Shown here piece by piece: positions 9,436 through 18,253 of a stretch of DNA of 64,000 nt (positions are counted from its first letter, which is position 1; every line of letters begins with the position of its first letter). The position numbers and the translations under genes are program-made. The DNA is from Parvularcula dongshanensis. GTDB taxonomy: Bacteria; Pseudomonadota; Alphaproteobacteria; Caulobacterales; Parvularculaceae. The DNA lies in NCBI RefSeq assembly GCF_014199615.1, contig NZ_JACHOB010000005.1, positions 62,001-126,000 of the forward strand, written 5' to 3'. A model generated the notes under the pieces. The model saw nothing but the letters and a program-made list of their open reading frames with translations, was not told where the DNA came from and ran no database searches.

Positions 9436-10224
9436 ATGGACCTCGGGATCAGCGGCCGCAGGGCGGTCATCTCCGGCGGCGCGGGCGACATCGGCATGGC
9501 GGCGGCACGGTTCCTCCTCGCGGAGGGCGTGAAGGTGGTGCTGACGGACCTCAAGAAAGACGATCTCGAGGTGGCCCAGGACCAGCTCGGCGACGTCGAA
9601 GCGGTCATCGAAGCGGACCTTTCCACCCAGGACGGCGCGGACAAGGTGCTGGCGGCGATCGACGGCGACGTCGACATCCTGGTTCATGCGGCCGGCATCA
9701 CAGGCGCCAAGGGCGATCCGCTGCAGATGAAGGAAGAGGACTGGAGCGAGGCCTTCCAGGTCGACTTCATGTCCGCCGTCCGCATGGCGAAGACCTTCAT
9801 CCCTCCCATGGGCGAGCGCGGCTGGGGCCGAGCGGTCTTCGTGACGTCCGAGAACGCGGCGCAGTCCTATCCGGACGAGGTCGTCTACAACATGGCCAAG
9901 GTCGGCGTCCTCTCCTTCATCAAGGGCGTCAGTCAGACGGTCGCGAGCAAGGGCGTGCTCGTGAACTCCGTCGCGCCCGCCTTCATCGAAACCAACATGA
10001 CCGACGGCATGATGGAGAAACGGATGAAGGAGCAGGATTCCAGCTTCGACGAGGCGGTACAGTCCTTTCTCAAGGAGGAACGCCCCTACCTCGTGCTCGA
10101 CCGCCGGGGCCAACCCGACGAGGTCGGCGCCGTCATCGCGTTCCTCTGTTCCGAACTCGCAAGCTTCGTCACCGGATCGAACTATCGCGTCGACGGCGGC
10201 GCGGTGATCGGGCTCGACATCTAG
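9436..10224 (+). CDS. SDR-family NAD(P)-dependent oxidoreductase
   Basis: A 262-residue classical short-chain dehydrogenase. The Rossmann glycine motif GGAGDIG is at residues 14-20, HAAG at 84-87, and the catalytic Ser138, Tyr151 and Lys155 (YNMAK) have normal spacing. The C-terminus ends in the usual FVTGSNYRVDGGAV. There is an insertion of charged residues (MMEKRMKEQDSSFDEA) in the substrate lid. The ATG at 9436 was chosen because it gives MDLGISGRRAVISGGAG. Its stop is 12 bases before the alpha-glucosidase start, so the two are probably co-transcribed. Substrate unknown. Confidence 0.85.
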   Translation: MDLGISGRRAVISGGAGDIGMAAARFLLAEGVKVVLTDLKKDDLEVAQDQLGDVEAVIEADLSTQDGADKVLAAIDGDVDILVHAAGITGAKGDPLQMKEEDWSEAFQVDFMSAVRMAKTFIPPMGERGWGRAVFVTSENAAQSYPDEVVYNMAKVGVLSFIKGVSQTVASKGVLVNSVAPAFIETNMTDGMMEKRMKEQDSSFDEAVQSFLKEERPYLVLDRRGQPDEVGAVIAFLCSELASFVTGSNYRVDGGAVIGLDI

Positions 10225-10236
10225 GAGCGACGGGGC

Positions 10237-11865
10237 ATGGGGCAGAAGAGCGACGGGGGCGGCGCGGGCCGCCCCTGGTGGCATGGCGCGGCCATCTATC
10301 AGATCTACCCGCGCAGCTTCCTCGACACGACGGGCAGCGGGCTGGGCGACCTTCCGGGCATCACGCGGAAGCTCGACTACGTGGCCGGCCTCGGCGTCGA
10401 CGCGGTCTGGCTGTCGCCATTCTACCCTTCGCCGGACAAGGACTTCGGCTACGACATCACCCGGCACTGCCACGTCGACCCGCGCTTCGGCACGATGGAC
10501 GACCTCGTCGCGCTCGTGGAACGGGCCCACGAACTCGGCATGAAGGTCATCATCGACGCCGTTCTGAACCACACCTCCGATCAGCACTTCTGGTTCAAGG
10601 AGAGCCGCCTCGACCGGACGAACCCGAAGGCGGACTGGTATCAATGGGTGGACCCGAAGCCGGACGGAACGGTGCCGAACAACTGGCTGAACCGGTACGG
10701 GGCGCCCCAGTGGACCTGGTGTCCGGTCCGCGAGCAGTACTATCGTCACCAATACCTGCCGAGCCAACCGGCGCTGAACCTGTCGAACCCCGACGTCGTC
10801 GAGGCGCGGCTGAAGTTCGTGGACAAGTGGCTCGACCGGGGCGTCGACGGCCTGCGCTTCGACGCGGTCGCCGAGTACTATGCCGACGAAGGGTTGCGGG
10901 ACAATCCGCCCGCCGATCCGGACGACGACGAAGTGACGCCGGTTGGGCGCTTCAACCCCTTCGCCTGGCAAAAGCACGTCCATGACTGCAACGGCGAGCC
11001 GGTCGCAAAGTTCGTCGCGGGACTCCAGGACCAGGTCGAATGCGCCGGCTGCACCTTCACCTTCTCGGAGATCGACGTCCGCTGGGACGCCTATCGCAGC
11101 CTCGGCCGGTACACGGGCGGGAAGGAATTCAACGCGGCCTACACGCCCGACTTCATGGCCTCGTCCCTGCTGCCGTCCAACTTCGCACGGATCGCGGAGA
11201 GCGTGGAGCGGGAGTCCAGCCTGCGCAGCCTCGTCTGGGCCGTGACGAACCACGATGCGAGCCGGATGGTGTCGCGCTGGGCGCCGCAGGGGGCCGACGA
11301 CGAGTTGAAGGCGAAGGTGTCGAAGCTCGGCTGCGCGATCCTGACCTGCCTCGATGGTCAGATCTCGTTCTTCCAAGGCGAGGAACTCGGCCTGCCCGAC
11401 GCCGATTACGCCTATGAAGAGCTCAAGGACCCGCAAGGCATCGCTTTCTGGCCGATGGGCGGGGGGCGCGATCCCATACGGCACCCCTTCCCTTGGGACG
11501 GGACGCCGATGGCCGGCTTCACGACGGGCGGCACGCCGTGGCTGCCGGTGAAGGAAGAGGTCGCCCGGCTGAACGTGGCGACGCAGGACGGAGACGAAGC
11601 GAGCGTCCTGAACGCCTGGCGGCGGTTGTTGCGCCTCCGCCAAGAGACGCCCGCCCTGCGCTACGGCGCGATGACGGTCTTGGACGCCGACGATGCGCTG
11701 GGCTTGCTACGTCTGCGCCGCGAGCACGATGGCGAGGCGGTCGAAGCGGTATTCCGCCTGGCCGACGTCGAGATCGCGCCCGAACTGCCCGAAGGCGAGG
11801 TTCTGGACGCCTCCGCCGAAGGGCCGCTCGAACCCTTCGGCTGGAGGATCGTTCGGCTCGGTTGA
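10237..11865 (+). CDS. GH13-family alpha-glucosidase
   Basis: Hydrolyses alpha-glucosidic bonds of maltose-like or sucrose-like substrates. The 542-residue protein has the GH13 regions in order: IYQIYPRSF and GVDAVWLSPFYPSP at the N-terminus, DAVLNHTS, then the nucleophile Asp209 in GVDGLRFDAV, acid/base Glu278 in FTFSEID and Asp340 in VTNHDAS. No signal peptide, so it is cytoplasmic. It follows the SDR gene by 12 bases. The stop is 2 bases from that of the convergent M28 peptidase. No sugar transporter or regulator is adjacent, unusual for a maltose-utilisation gene. Confidence 0.92.
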   Translation: MGQKSDGGGAGRPWWHGAAIYQIYPRSFLDTTGSGLGDLPGITRKLDYVAGLGVDAVWLSPFYPSPDKDFGYDITRHCHVDPRFGTMDDLVALVERAHELGMKVIIDAVLNHTSDQHFWFKESRLDRTNPKADWYQWVDPKPDGTVPNNWLNRYGAPQWTWCPVREQYYRHQYLPSQPALNLSNPDVVEARLKFVDKWLDRGVDGLRFDAVAEYYADEGLRDNPPADPDDDEVTPVGRFNPFAWQKHVHDCNGEPVAKFVAGLQDQVECAGCTFTFSEIDVRWDAYRSLGRYTGGKEFNAAYTPDFMASSLLPSNFARIAESVERESSLRSLVWAVTNHDASRMVSRWAPQGADDELKAKVSKLGCAILTCLDGQISFFQGEELGLPDADYAYEELKDPQGIAFWPMGGGRDPIRHPFPWDGTPMAGFTTGGTPWLPVKEEVARLNVATQDGDEASVLNAWRRLLRLRQETPALRYGAMTVLDADDALGLLRLRREHDGEAVEAVFRLADVEIAPELPEGEVLDASAEGPLEPFGWRIVRLG

Positions 11866-11867
11866 GT

Positions 11868-13508
11868 TCAGTCCGCCCCGACGGCCGCTTCGTCACCCGC
11901 ATAGAGATCGCCGAAGAAGTCGCCCCGGTTCCATTCGGGCCGTTCGTCGGCGTTCGCGATCGCCTTGGCGATCCGGTAGTTCAGCTCCGCGAAGCGCGCG
12001 CCGACGTCGTAGCGGATCGGCAGCCTCGGTGAGTCCGACACCTGGTGGTAGTGCGTGCTCATGAAGTTGCGGAAGCTCTGCTCGCCGCCGTTCGAGAAGC
12101 CGAGGAACAGGAAGACCGAGGGCACCCCTTCCTTGACGAAGCTGTAGTGGTCCGAGCGTACGAAGAGGACCATCTCGGGCACAGGGTCGGGCGCCAGGGT
12201 CACGTCCATACCCTCGGCCGCCTCCGCGACGATGTCTTGCAAGGTCGAGTGCTGCGCGCCGAAGGCGATGACGTCGGTGAAGTCGTGCATCAGGATGGGC
12301 ATGTCGAGGTTCACGTCGGCGACCATCGCGCCTTGGGGCACGGTCGGGTTGGACGCGAAGTACTCCGAGCCCAAGAGCCCCTTCTCCTCCGCTGTGACGG
12401 CGACGAAGAGGACCGAGCGGCGCGGACGCTCCTCGTCCGTCGTGAAGCGGCGGGCCGCCTCCAGCATGGTTGCGATGCCCGAGGCGTTGTCCATCGCGCC
12501 GTTGTGGATGACATCCGCGCCCTTCGCGTGCTCGCCATCGTCGATGCCGACGTGGTCGAGGTGCGCGGAGAGGACGACGTACTCGCCCTTCAGCTCGGGG
12601 TCGGACCCTTCGATCATGCCGACGACGTTCGGTGCGGTGTAGTTCTCGAACCGACCCTCGGCACGGAGGGTCATCGTGCCGCCAAGGTCGATGGCCGCGA
12701 TCCGGCCCGCCTCATCGGGCGTCGCCGCCGCATCGAGGTCCTCGCCCGCCGCCTCGAAGAGGCGCATCGCCGCGCTTCCGGACAAGTGACCGGTGACGAC
12801 GTCCTCGTGACCGGCGTCGCGCCCGGCGAAGGTGTTGGCGGGCATGTCGGCGTAGCGGGCCATACGGGCGCGCATCTCCGGCGTCTCCTCCGCCGCGCTG
12901 CCGAGAACGAGGACGGCGCTCGCCCCGCGGGCGGCGGCGGCGGCGATCTTGGTGGTCGTCGATTGGAAGTGCGCCGCCTCTTCCGACGGCAGGCCGTCAG
13001 GGGCGCCCTGCAGCAGGAGGACGACCTTCCCGGCCGCGTCGATCCCGGCATAGCTGTCGATGCCGAGGGACGGTGCGTCGATGCCGTAGCCTGCGAAGAC
13101 CACGCCGCCCTCGGCCGTCGCGATGGCGTCTTCGGCGCCCGGGTCCGACAACGACGGCGCGTCGAGCAGGAAGTCCTCGCGGTCTGTCAGGGTCAGGTCT
13201 TCGTCCGGCCCCTCGAACGTCGCCAAGGCCGTGCCGGGCGCGCCGCGATAGGCTCTGCGAAGCGGGACGTCCTGGAGGTAGCCGTCCTCGCCTGCGGGTT
13301 CGACGCCCATCTGGCGGAACTGCGCGACGACGTAGTCCACGGCCAGGTCGTAACCGCGAGTCCCGGCCTCGCGGCCTTCATACGCATCGCTCGCCAGGGT
13401 CGTCAGGTCGGCCTTGAACCGCCTCTCGGCGTCGTTTCCGCCCGTGGTCGCACAGGCCGCAGCGGTGAGGAGCGCCAGGACCGACGCGGTACGGGGAAGA
13501 AGCTTCAT
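11868..13508 (-). CDS. M28-family zinc aminopeptidase, lipoprotein
   Basis: Exported peptidase of 546 residues. A signal peptide ends in a lipobox with Cys19 (LTAAAC), so it is probably lipid-anchored in the periplasm or outer membrane. A protease-associated (PA) insert lies near residues 140-260 (GGVVFAGYGIDAPSLG). The M28 zinc-site residues are visible in SAHLDHVG, GAMDNASG, VTAEEKGLLGSEY, VNLDMP and RSDHYSFVKEG. Members remove N-terminal residues from peptides. Its stop nearly touches that of the convergent alpha-glucosidase. Likely a nutrient-scavenging enzyme. Confidence 0.9.
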   Translation of the reverse strand: MKLLPRTASVLALLTAAACATTGGNDAERRFKADLTTLASDAYEGREAGTRGYDLAVDYVVAQFRQMGVEPAGEDGYLQDVPLRRAYRGAPGTALATFEGPDEDLTLTDREDFLLDAPSLSDPGAEDAIATAEGGVVFAGYGIDAPSLGIDSYAGIDAAGKVVLLLQGAPDGLPSEEAAHFQSTTTKIAAAAARGASAVLVLGSAAEETPEMRARMARYADMPANTFAGRDAGHEDVVTGHLSGSAAMRLFEAAGEDLDAAATPDEAGRIAAIDLGGTMTLRAEGRFENYTAPNVVGMIEGSDPELKGEYVVLSAHLDHVGIDDGEHAKGADVIHNGAMDNASGIATMLEAARRFTTDEERPRRSVLFVAVTAEEKGLLGSEYFASNPTVPQGAMVADVNLDMPILMHDFTDVIAFGAQHSTLQDIVAEAAEGMDVTLAPDPVPEMVLFVRSDHYSFVKEGVPSVFLFLGFSNGGEQSFRNFMSTHYHQVSDSPRLPIRYDVGARFAELNYRIAKAIANADERPEWNRGDFFGDLYAGDEAAVGAD

Positions 13509-13575
13509 GATCGCCCTTGGGAAACTCAGGCGGCTAGATTGACCGCTTCTGCCCGAGGCGCAACTCCCGGCCCGA

Positions 13576-13932
13576 TCAGACGATCTTCTTGATCGTGTTG
13601 TCGTCGTTCATGAGCACGACCGTCGGATGGTAGTTTCGGGCTTCGGAGGCATCGACCTGGCCGAAGGCGGCGATGATGACCTTGTCGCCCGCATGGGCGA
13701 GCCGAGCGGCCGCGCCGTTGAGCATGAACTGCCCCGAGCCGCGCTCGCCCGGAATGGCGTAAGTCGCGAGGCGGGCGCCGTTGGTGACGTTCCAGATGTC
13801 GACGTGCTCGTGGGGAAGGATACCGGCCGCGTCCAGTATGTCCTGATCGATGGCGATCGAGCCTTCATAGTGAAGATCGGTCATGGTCAGCGTCGCGCCA
13901 TGGATCTTCGCTTTGAGCATGTTCAGCAGCAT
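13576..13932 (-). CDS. panD: Aspartate 1-decarboxylase
   Basis: Pyruvoyl enzyme that makes beta-alanine for pantothenate and coenzyme A. The 118-residue proenzyme self-cleaves between Gly24 and Ser25 ([10 protein letters not shown]), turning Ser25 into the pyruvoyl group. With the ATG at 13932 the serine is number 25, as in E. coli, and a GGAGG ribosome site is 7 bases upstream. A second Met at residue 5 is a weaker alternative. No other pantothenate gene is adjacent, but coaX lies 17 kb away. Confidence 0.96.
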   Translation of the reverse strand: MLLNMLKAKIHGATLTMTDLHYEGSIAIDQDILDAAGILPHEHVDIWNVTNGARLATYAIPGERGSGQFMLNGAAARLAHAGDKVIIAAFGQVDASEARNYHPTVVLMNDDNTIKKIV

Positions 13933-14057
13933 TGAGGCCCTCCGTGGGTCGCCCCTTACATATAGGCATTGTGCGCCGCAACGCGCAGAGGGTTGATCAA
14001 AGCGGCGGCTTGGCCAAATAAGGCCGGACTCCTTTCCAAAGACTCTAAGGCTTGCCG

Positions 14058-14837
14058 ATGTCCAGCGCCTTCACGACCGAGCGCGTGCTCTCCGTCGACC
14101 ACTACACCGACCGCTTGTTCAAGTTCCGGATCACCCGGCCTCAGACCTTCCGTTTCCGGTCGGGCGAGTTCGTCATGATCGGTATGAAGCCCGCCGAGGG
14201 TGAGAAGGCGCTCGTGCGCGCCTACTCCGTCGCCTCGCCGGCCTGGGACGAGGAGCTCGAGTTCTTCTCGATCAAGGTCGAGGACGGTCCCCTGACCTCC
14301 AAGCTCCAGAAGATCGAGCCGGGCGACGAGCTGATCCTGGGCCGCAAGCCGACCGGCACGCTCGTGCTCGACGCGCTGACGCCTGCGAAGCGGCTCTACA
14401 TGTTCTCGACCGGCACCGGCTTCGCGCCCTTCGCGAGCCTCGTCCGCGAGCCCGAGACCTATGAGAAGTTCGACGAGGTCATCGTCACCCATACCTGCCG
14501 CCTCGGCGCGGAACTGCAGTACTCGGCCGACGTGATCGGCAGCCTGCCGGAGGATCCGCTCGTCGGCGAGGAAGCACCGGAGAAGCTGCGCTACGTATCG
14601 TCGTGCACCCGCGAGGACCACGCGACGAAGGGACGGATCACCGATCTGATCACGAGCGGGCAGCTGTTCGAGCAGCTCGGCGTGCCGCGCCTCAACCCCG
14701 AGACCGACCGGGTGATGATCTGCGGCAGTCAGGAAATGATCGCCGATACCAAGGCTCTGACGATGGAGCACGGCCTGACCGAGGGCTCGAACGCCAAGCC
14801 GGCGGAGTTCGTGGTCGAGAAGGCCTTCGTCGGTTGA
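14058..14837 (+). CDS. fpr: Ferredoxin-NADP reductase
   Basis: FAD enzyme moving electrons between NADPH and ferredoxin/flavodoxin. The 259-residue protein has the FAD motif RAYSVASP, the NADP-binding [12 protein letters not shown], the segment VMICGSQEM and the bacterial-type C-terminus VVEKAFVG. The ATG at 14058 has AAGG 7 bases before it; an in-frame TTG six bases earlier is less likely. It is divergent from panD, and followed by a hairpin terminator. Likely supplies reduced ferredoxin for iron-sulfur and stress enzymes. Confidence 0.93.
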   Translation: MSSAFTTERVLSVDHYTDRLFKFRITRPQTFRFRSGEFVMIGMKPAEGEKALVRAYSVASPAWDEELEFFSIKVEDGPLTSKLQKIEPGDELILGRKPTGTLVLDALTPAKRLYMFSTGTGFAPFASLVREPETYEKFDEVIVTHTCRLGAELQYSADVIGSLPEDPLVGEEAPEKLRYVSSCTREDHATKGRITDLITSGQLFEQLGVPRLNPETDRVMICGSQEMIADTKALTMEHGLTEGSNAKPAEFVVEKAFVG

Positions 14838-14845
14838 CGAAAGAA

Positions 14846-14865
14846 GGGGGCCGGTGACGGCCCCC
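14846..14865. terminator. Hairpin terminator after fpr
   Basis: Perfect 8-bp stem GGGGGCCG / CGGCCCCC with a GTGA tetraloop, 8 bases after the fpr stop and before the convergent ybjN-like gene. There is no T-run, so it may be weaker than the terminator after recA. Confidence 0.6.
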
Positions 14866-14890
14866 TACCCTGCCGGTCCAGCGCTGGACA

Positions 14891-15394
14891 TCAGGCGTTT
14901 CCGACGGTCTCGAGCACGCAGGCCTCGATCGCCTCGGCGGCGGTCTTTCCGCCCCACATGACGTAGTTGAAGGCCGGGTAGAACTTCTCGAACGCCTCTA
15001 CCGCGCCGCGCAGCAGGATCTCCGCCTGGCTCGGATCCATGGACTGCCCCGCGGGCAGGACCGCGCCGTTGCGGTAGATGAGGCCGCCGCCGCTCTCCCA
15101 CAGGTCAAAGTGGCCAAGCCAGAGCCGCTCGTTGACGAGGGCGAGGAGCGCGCAGACCTCGGCCCGCTTCGCTGCGGGCACCTTGATCTCGAGCGGCGCA
15201 CCGATCTGCAGGACCTGCGCCTCCTCGCGCCAGGCGAACCAGACCGCCACGTCTCGCCAAAGCCCCGTGATGTTCACGTGCAGCTCGGTGGCATCAACGC
15301 GCTGGGCGTCGAGGTCGGAGGTGAGCGCCAGCCGCTCGATCGTATCGAGGGGGCCGATCGCTTCCAGTTCGAACTCGGCGGAGGTGAAGGCCAT
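14891..15394 (-). CDS. YbjN domain-containing protein
   Basis: A soluble 167-residue protein starting MAFTSAEFELEAIGPL, with AGGA 8 bases before the ATG. The later part (VPAAKRAEVCALLALVNERL, FDLWESGGGLIYRNGAVLP) matches the YbjN fold (DUF1790), related to type III secretion chaperones. In E. coli YbjN over-expression affects motility and stress genes; no enzymatic role is known. An upstream 67-codon extension has no ribosome site and a non-YbjN composition. The promoter region contains a CtrA-type box and DnaA-like box. Confidence 0.82.
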   Translation of the reverse strand: MAFTSAEFELEAIGPLDTIERLALTSDLDAQRVDATELHVNITGLWRDVAVWFAWREEAQVLQIGAPLEIKVPAAKRAEVCALLALVNERLWLGHFDLWESGGGLIYRNGAVLPAGQSMDPSQAEILLRGAVEAFEKFYPAFNYVMWGGKTAAEAIEACVLETVGNA

Positions 15395-15618
15395 GGGCGG
15401 TCCTGATCGTTGCGCGACTTGTGCGACTCGAAGGGACGAACGCCCTCCGGACACAAGATATAGGGGCCTGATTTGCCGTTGTCGCCAACCCGCACCGGAC
15501 AGTCTGTGTAGAAGTCGCCCCGAACCGAAAGATTTTTCCCGAAGCGGGACAGGTTGAGTCTGCGGCGCAACACACGCGCTCAGCGCGTGAATCATCCTTC
15601 CAAGGCGTGTGGAAAACC

Positions 15619-15633
15619 TTAAGGCTTCCTTAA
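15619..15633. promoter_or_regulatory. CtrA-type binding box (TTAA-N7-TTAA)
   Basis: TTAA-GGCTTCC-TTAA is an exact full CtrA site, overlapping the ubiK stop codon and lying about 225 bases upstream of the ybjN-like start. Just beside it (15609-15617) GTGTGGAAA reads TTTCCACAC on the minus strand, close to the DnaA box TTATCCACA, and GANTC methylation sites occur in the same gap (GAGTC, GAATC, GACTC). Confidence 0.5.
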
Positions 15634-15893
15634 CGCCCTTCGCCGCCCTCGGGCGCTCCGCCCTTCAGCTCGGCGACCTCGGCGGACAGCCGCTCGACCT
15701 CCGCCAGCGCCTTGGCGGCCATCTCCTTGACCGCCTCGAACTCCTCGCGCGGGACGAGTTCCATGTCGGCGACGAAGCGCTGAAGCTGGCTGTGAAGCAC
15801 CGTCTCCGCCTCGCGCCGAACGCCGTCGGCGGCGCCCGCCGCCTCGGCGATGACGCGCGCCATGCCGTCGAAGAAGGGAGAGTTGGTCTGCAT
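15630..15893 (-). CDS. ubiK: UbiK-type ubiquinone biosynthesis accessory factor
   Basis: An 87-residue coiled-coil protein, MQTNSPFFDGMARVIAEA onward, with the BMFP (brucella membrane fusogenic protein) pattern of an amphipathic N-terminal helix and a C-terminal coiled coil (VKEMAAKALAEVERLSAEV). UbiK helps the soluble Ubi enzymes, with UbiJ, in aerobic coenzyme Q synthesis. The ATG at 15893 overlaps the creA-like stop by one base (TGATG), which fixes the start against a longer reading. The gene pair is co-transcribed. Confidence 0.82.
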   Translation of the reverse strand: MQTNSPFFDGMARVIAEAAGAADGVRREAETVLHSQLQRFVADMELVPREEFEAVKEMAAKALAEVERLSAEVAELKGGAPEGGEGR

Positions 15894-16408
15894 CAGGAGG
15901 CCTCCGGCTTTCCGCCCGTCCACGTGACGTCCTGCCCGTAAAGGGCGACGGTGGACAGGGACATCTTCGCCGACCCTTCGACGGGCCGACGGGAGTAAGC
16001 GATGTACATCAGCGTGTCCGCCTGCGGGTCGTAGATTCGCCGCACGATGATCGACTTCAGCACGATCGACCGGCTCTGCGAGAAGACGCTCTCCCCGCCC
16101 CGGCCCATGTCGATGTCGCCGATGACGATCGGACCTGTCTGACGGCAGGCGATCGAACTGTTGGACGGGTCCTCGAACCAGTTGCCGTTCTTCGCACGGT
16201 CGAGCACGCCCCTGTCGAAGTAGGTGATGTGGCAGGTGACGCCCTCCACGTCCGGGTCCGCCATCGCCTCGACCTTGATCTCGTTGCCGAGGAAGTCGTT
16301 CTTGAACTCGCCGACCTCGTCGTCCCCGCCGCAGGCGGCGAGGAAGGGCAGCAGGGTCAAAGCGGCAAGACGGCGTCGCAAGGGCGGCTCCTTCGAATCA
16401 TCGCGCAT
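15893..16408 (-). CDS. CreA-family periplasmic lipoprotein
   Basis: The 171-residue protein has a signal peptide with lipobox Cys26 (PFLAAC) followed by the CreA domain: VEGVTCHITYFDRGV, DPSNSSIACRQTGPI and LKSIIVRRIYDPQADTLMY. CreA proteins are conserved in Proteobacteria with unknown function. Two conserved cysteines (in VTCHI and IACRQ) may form a disulfide. It is translationally coupled to ubiK and lies 29 bases from the pspA-like gene, on the same strand. Confidence 0.87.
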   Translation of the reverse strand: MRDDSKEPPLRRRLAALTLLPFLAACGGDDEVGEFKNDFLGNEIKVEAMADPDVEGVTCHITYFDRGVLDRAKNGNWFEDPSNSSIACRQTGPIVIGDIDMGRGGESVFSQSRSIVLKSIIVRRIYDPQADTLMYIAYSRRPVEGSAKMSLSTVALYGQDVTWTGGKPEAS

Positions 16409-16437
16409 GTGGGGACGCGAGCCGCGCCGCGAAAGGC

Positions 16438-17139
16438 TCAGGAGCTGCCGAGCTTCTTCGGCTCGCCCGACTTCGCCAGGGCCAGGATGTCATCGGTCGA
16501 GGACGACTGGTCGGTGATGCCTGCCTTGGCGAGGCGTTCGTCGAGGTCGCCGCCCTGCTGCGCGAGGTCGCGCGAGGCCTCGATCTTCGCGCGCGTCTCC
16601 GCCTGGCGCTGCTTGATCCGCTGAAGGCTGTCGGCCGCGTTGCCCAAAGACGAGTTCGCGCCGCCATGGCTGACGGAGGCGGCGGACTGCGCCTTAACGA
16701 GGGCTTCGTTCGCCTTCACCGTGTCGACCTCGCGGCGGAGCTGCTCGATCGTGCGGTCGTTGTCGCGGATCGCGCCGCGCAGATCCTCGATCGTCCGGTC
16801 GTAAGTGGCGATGACCTCTTGCTCGGTCTGGCCTTGCTCCTCGATCTGCTTGACGGCGTTGGCGACGTCACGGGCAAGGTCTTCGTCGCCCTTGTCGAGC
16901 GCGGCGCGAACCTGTCCCATGCGGCGTTCGTAGTCCGCTTGGAGGCCGTCGAGCTTCTGCTCGGCCAACTTCTTCTTCGCCATGATCGAGGCGAGCTGGT
17001 CCTTCGCCTTGCCGTTCGAGACCTCGGCGTCGCGAAGCTCCTGGTCGAGGATGCGCATCGCGTTGGCGTCGACCGCCTTCTGCCCCGCCTCGTTGGTCGC
17101 GCCTCTGAGCGCCGTAAGCAGCTTGGACAGGAACCCCAT
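16438..17139 (-). CDS. PspA/IM30-family membrane-stress protein (YjfJ-like)
   Basis: A 233-residue, almost fully coiled-coil protein from MGFLSKLLTALRGAT, with a short amphipathic N-terminus and long charged helices. PspA/Vipp1/IM30 proteins form ESCRT-III-like polymers that protect the inner membrane. The ATG at 17139 has GGGAG upstream; a longer frame before it is not PspA-like. The neighbours on the other strand (channel, DUF2491, DUF350, DUF1190) match the E. coli yjfJKLM order, so this one is probably the YjfJ-type rather than the classic pspABC copy. Confidence 0.87.
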   Translation of the reverse strand: MGFLSKLLTALRGATNEAGQKAVDANAMRILDQELRDAEVSNGKAKDQLASIMAKKKLAEQKLDGLQADYERRMGQVRAALDKGDEDLARDVANAVKQIEEQGQTEQEVIATYDRTIEDLRGAIRDNDRTIEQLRREVDTVKANEALVKAQSAASVSHGGANSSLGNAADSLQRIKQRQAETRAKIEASRDLAQQGGDLDERLAKAGITDQSSSTDDILALAKSGEPKKLGSS

Positions 17140-17245
17140 GGATCGCACTCCCTCTATCGCGTCGTCCCTCGCGAGGTTCGACCTGTTGTTGATGTGACCG
17201 CCTGTCAAGATTAGCAAGGGAGTGGGAACATCGAGGGGACGCGGC

Positions 17246-18253
17246 TTGCCGATCATCCTAAGACGGCTCGTGATCGCGACGATCGAGGCGCATGGCTGGG
17301 TCATGACGCTGGCCGCGGCTGTCCATATCGGCGTCACCTGGCTCGTGCTGCGGCTTCTCGGCGAGACGGCGCTGACCGGCGAGGCCTTCGGCTACTACTA
17401 CCTCACCACGGTCACGACGGTCGGCTATGGCGACCTTTCGCCCGAAGGCACGGCGGCGCGGTGGTTCGCCGGCCTCTGGCTGATGGTCGGCGGCATCGCG
17501 CTCTTCACGACGGTGCTCGCGAAGGTGCTAGGAACGGTCAGCGCGGCGTGGAGGCGGCGGATGGAAGGGTACGGAGATCACGGGCAGCTCGAAGGGCACA
17601 CCGTCCTGATCGGCTACGAGCCGGGGCGGACGAAGCGCCTGATCGCGGAGCTGCGCGCGGACGACGGCGCGGCCGGCGGCACGGACGACGCGGAGATGGT
17701 CGTCGTCTCGACCAGCGAGGCGAAGCTGCCCGAGGACGTACGGCTCGTTCGGACCGAGCGCCTGGCCGACACCGACGCGCTGAAGCGAGCGGGCCTCGAA
17801 AGCGCCGACCGGATCATCATCTACGCGGATAGCGACGACGTAACGCTCGCGGCGTGCCTGGCCTCGGCGGCGGTGAACGGGGAGGCGCATACCGTCGCCT
17901 ACTTCAAGGACGGCGACACGGCCGCCCTCGCCCGCCACCACTGCCCGCACCTGGAGACCGTGACGTCCCCGTCCGAAGAACTCGTCGTCCGCGCCGCGCG
18001 CGACCCCGGCGCGAGCGCGGTCCTGATGGCGCTCGTCTCCGCCACCGACGAGGCCGGGGCCCTCTACTCGACCAAGGGCGAGCGGGTCGGCGCGCCGACG
18101 ACCGCCGCCCGCGTTACCGACTTCCTCCGCGACAAGGGCGCGACGCTGCTCGCGCTGCAGGACGGCGGCGCCCCTGCTCTTTGCTTCGGCCCCGAGCAGG
18201 ATGTCGCCGTGGACACGGTCGTCTTCTACGTCGCCCGCTCGAGGGTCGCCTGA
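17246..18253 (+). CDS. Two-helix K+ channel with RCK/TrkA-N domain
   Basis: A short N-terminal stretch is followed by helix 1 (VMTLAAAVHIGVTWLVLRLL), the pore TTVTTVGYGDLSPEG with the GYG selectivity filter, helix 2 (WFAGLWLMVGGIALFTTVLA) and a cytoplasmic Rossmann-like RCK domain (VLIGYEPGRTKRLIAEL). Such channels pass K+ and are gated by ligands on the RCK domain. Start: a TTG at 17246 has GAGGGG 7 bases before it; a GTG at 17222 is in frame but its ribosome site touches the codon. The stop overlaps the DUF2491 start (TGATG). 335 residues. Confidence 0.88.
   Translation: MPIILRRLVIATIEAHGWVMTLAAAVHIGVTWLVLRLLGETALTGEAFGYYYLTTVTTVGYGDLSPEGTAARWFAGLWLMVGGIALFTTVLAKVLGTVSAAWRRRMEGYGDHGQLEGHTVLIGYEPGRTKRLIAELRADDGAAGGTDDAEMVVVSTSEAKLPEDVRLVRTERLADTDALKRAGLESADRIIIYADSDDVTLAACLASAAVNGEAHTVAYFKDGDTAALARHHCPHLETVTSPSEELVVRAARDPGASAVLMALVSATDEAGALYSTKGERVGAPTTAARVTDFLRDKGATLLALQDGGAPALCFGPEQDVAVDTVVFYVARSRVA

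Noticed and set aside
7570-11643. Antisense open frame of over 1300 codons across the ligase and GH13 genes
   Set aside because: GC-rich shadow: low-complexity Arg/Ala/Gly translation, opposite to clear genes.
13933-14057. FNR/Anr box (TTGAT...ATCAA) between panD and fpr
   Set aside because: TTGATCAA lacks the four-base spacer of the FNR consensus.
15395-15629. Chromosome replication origin (DnaA-like box plus CtrA box)
   Set aside because: Only one degenerate DnaA box and no AT-rich stretch, and the genes around are not those usually at the alphaproteobacterial origin (hemE, rho, parAB, dnaA).
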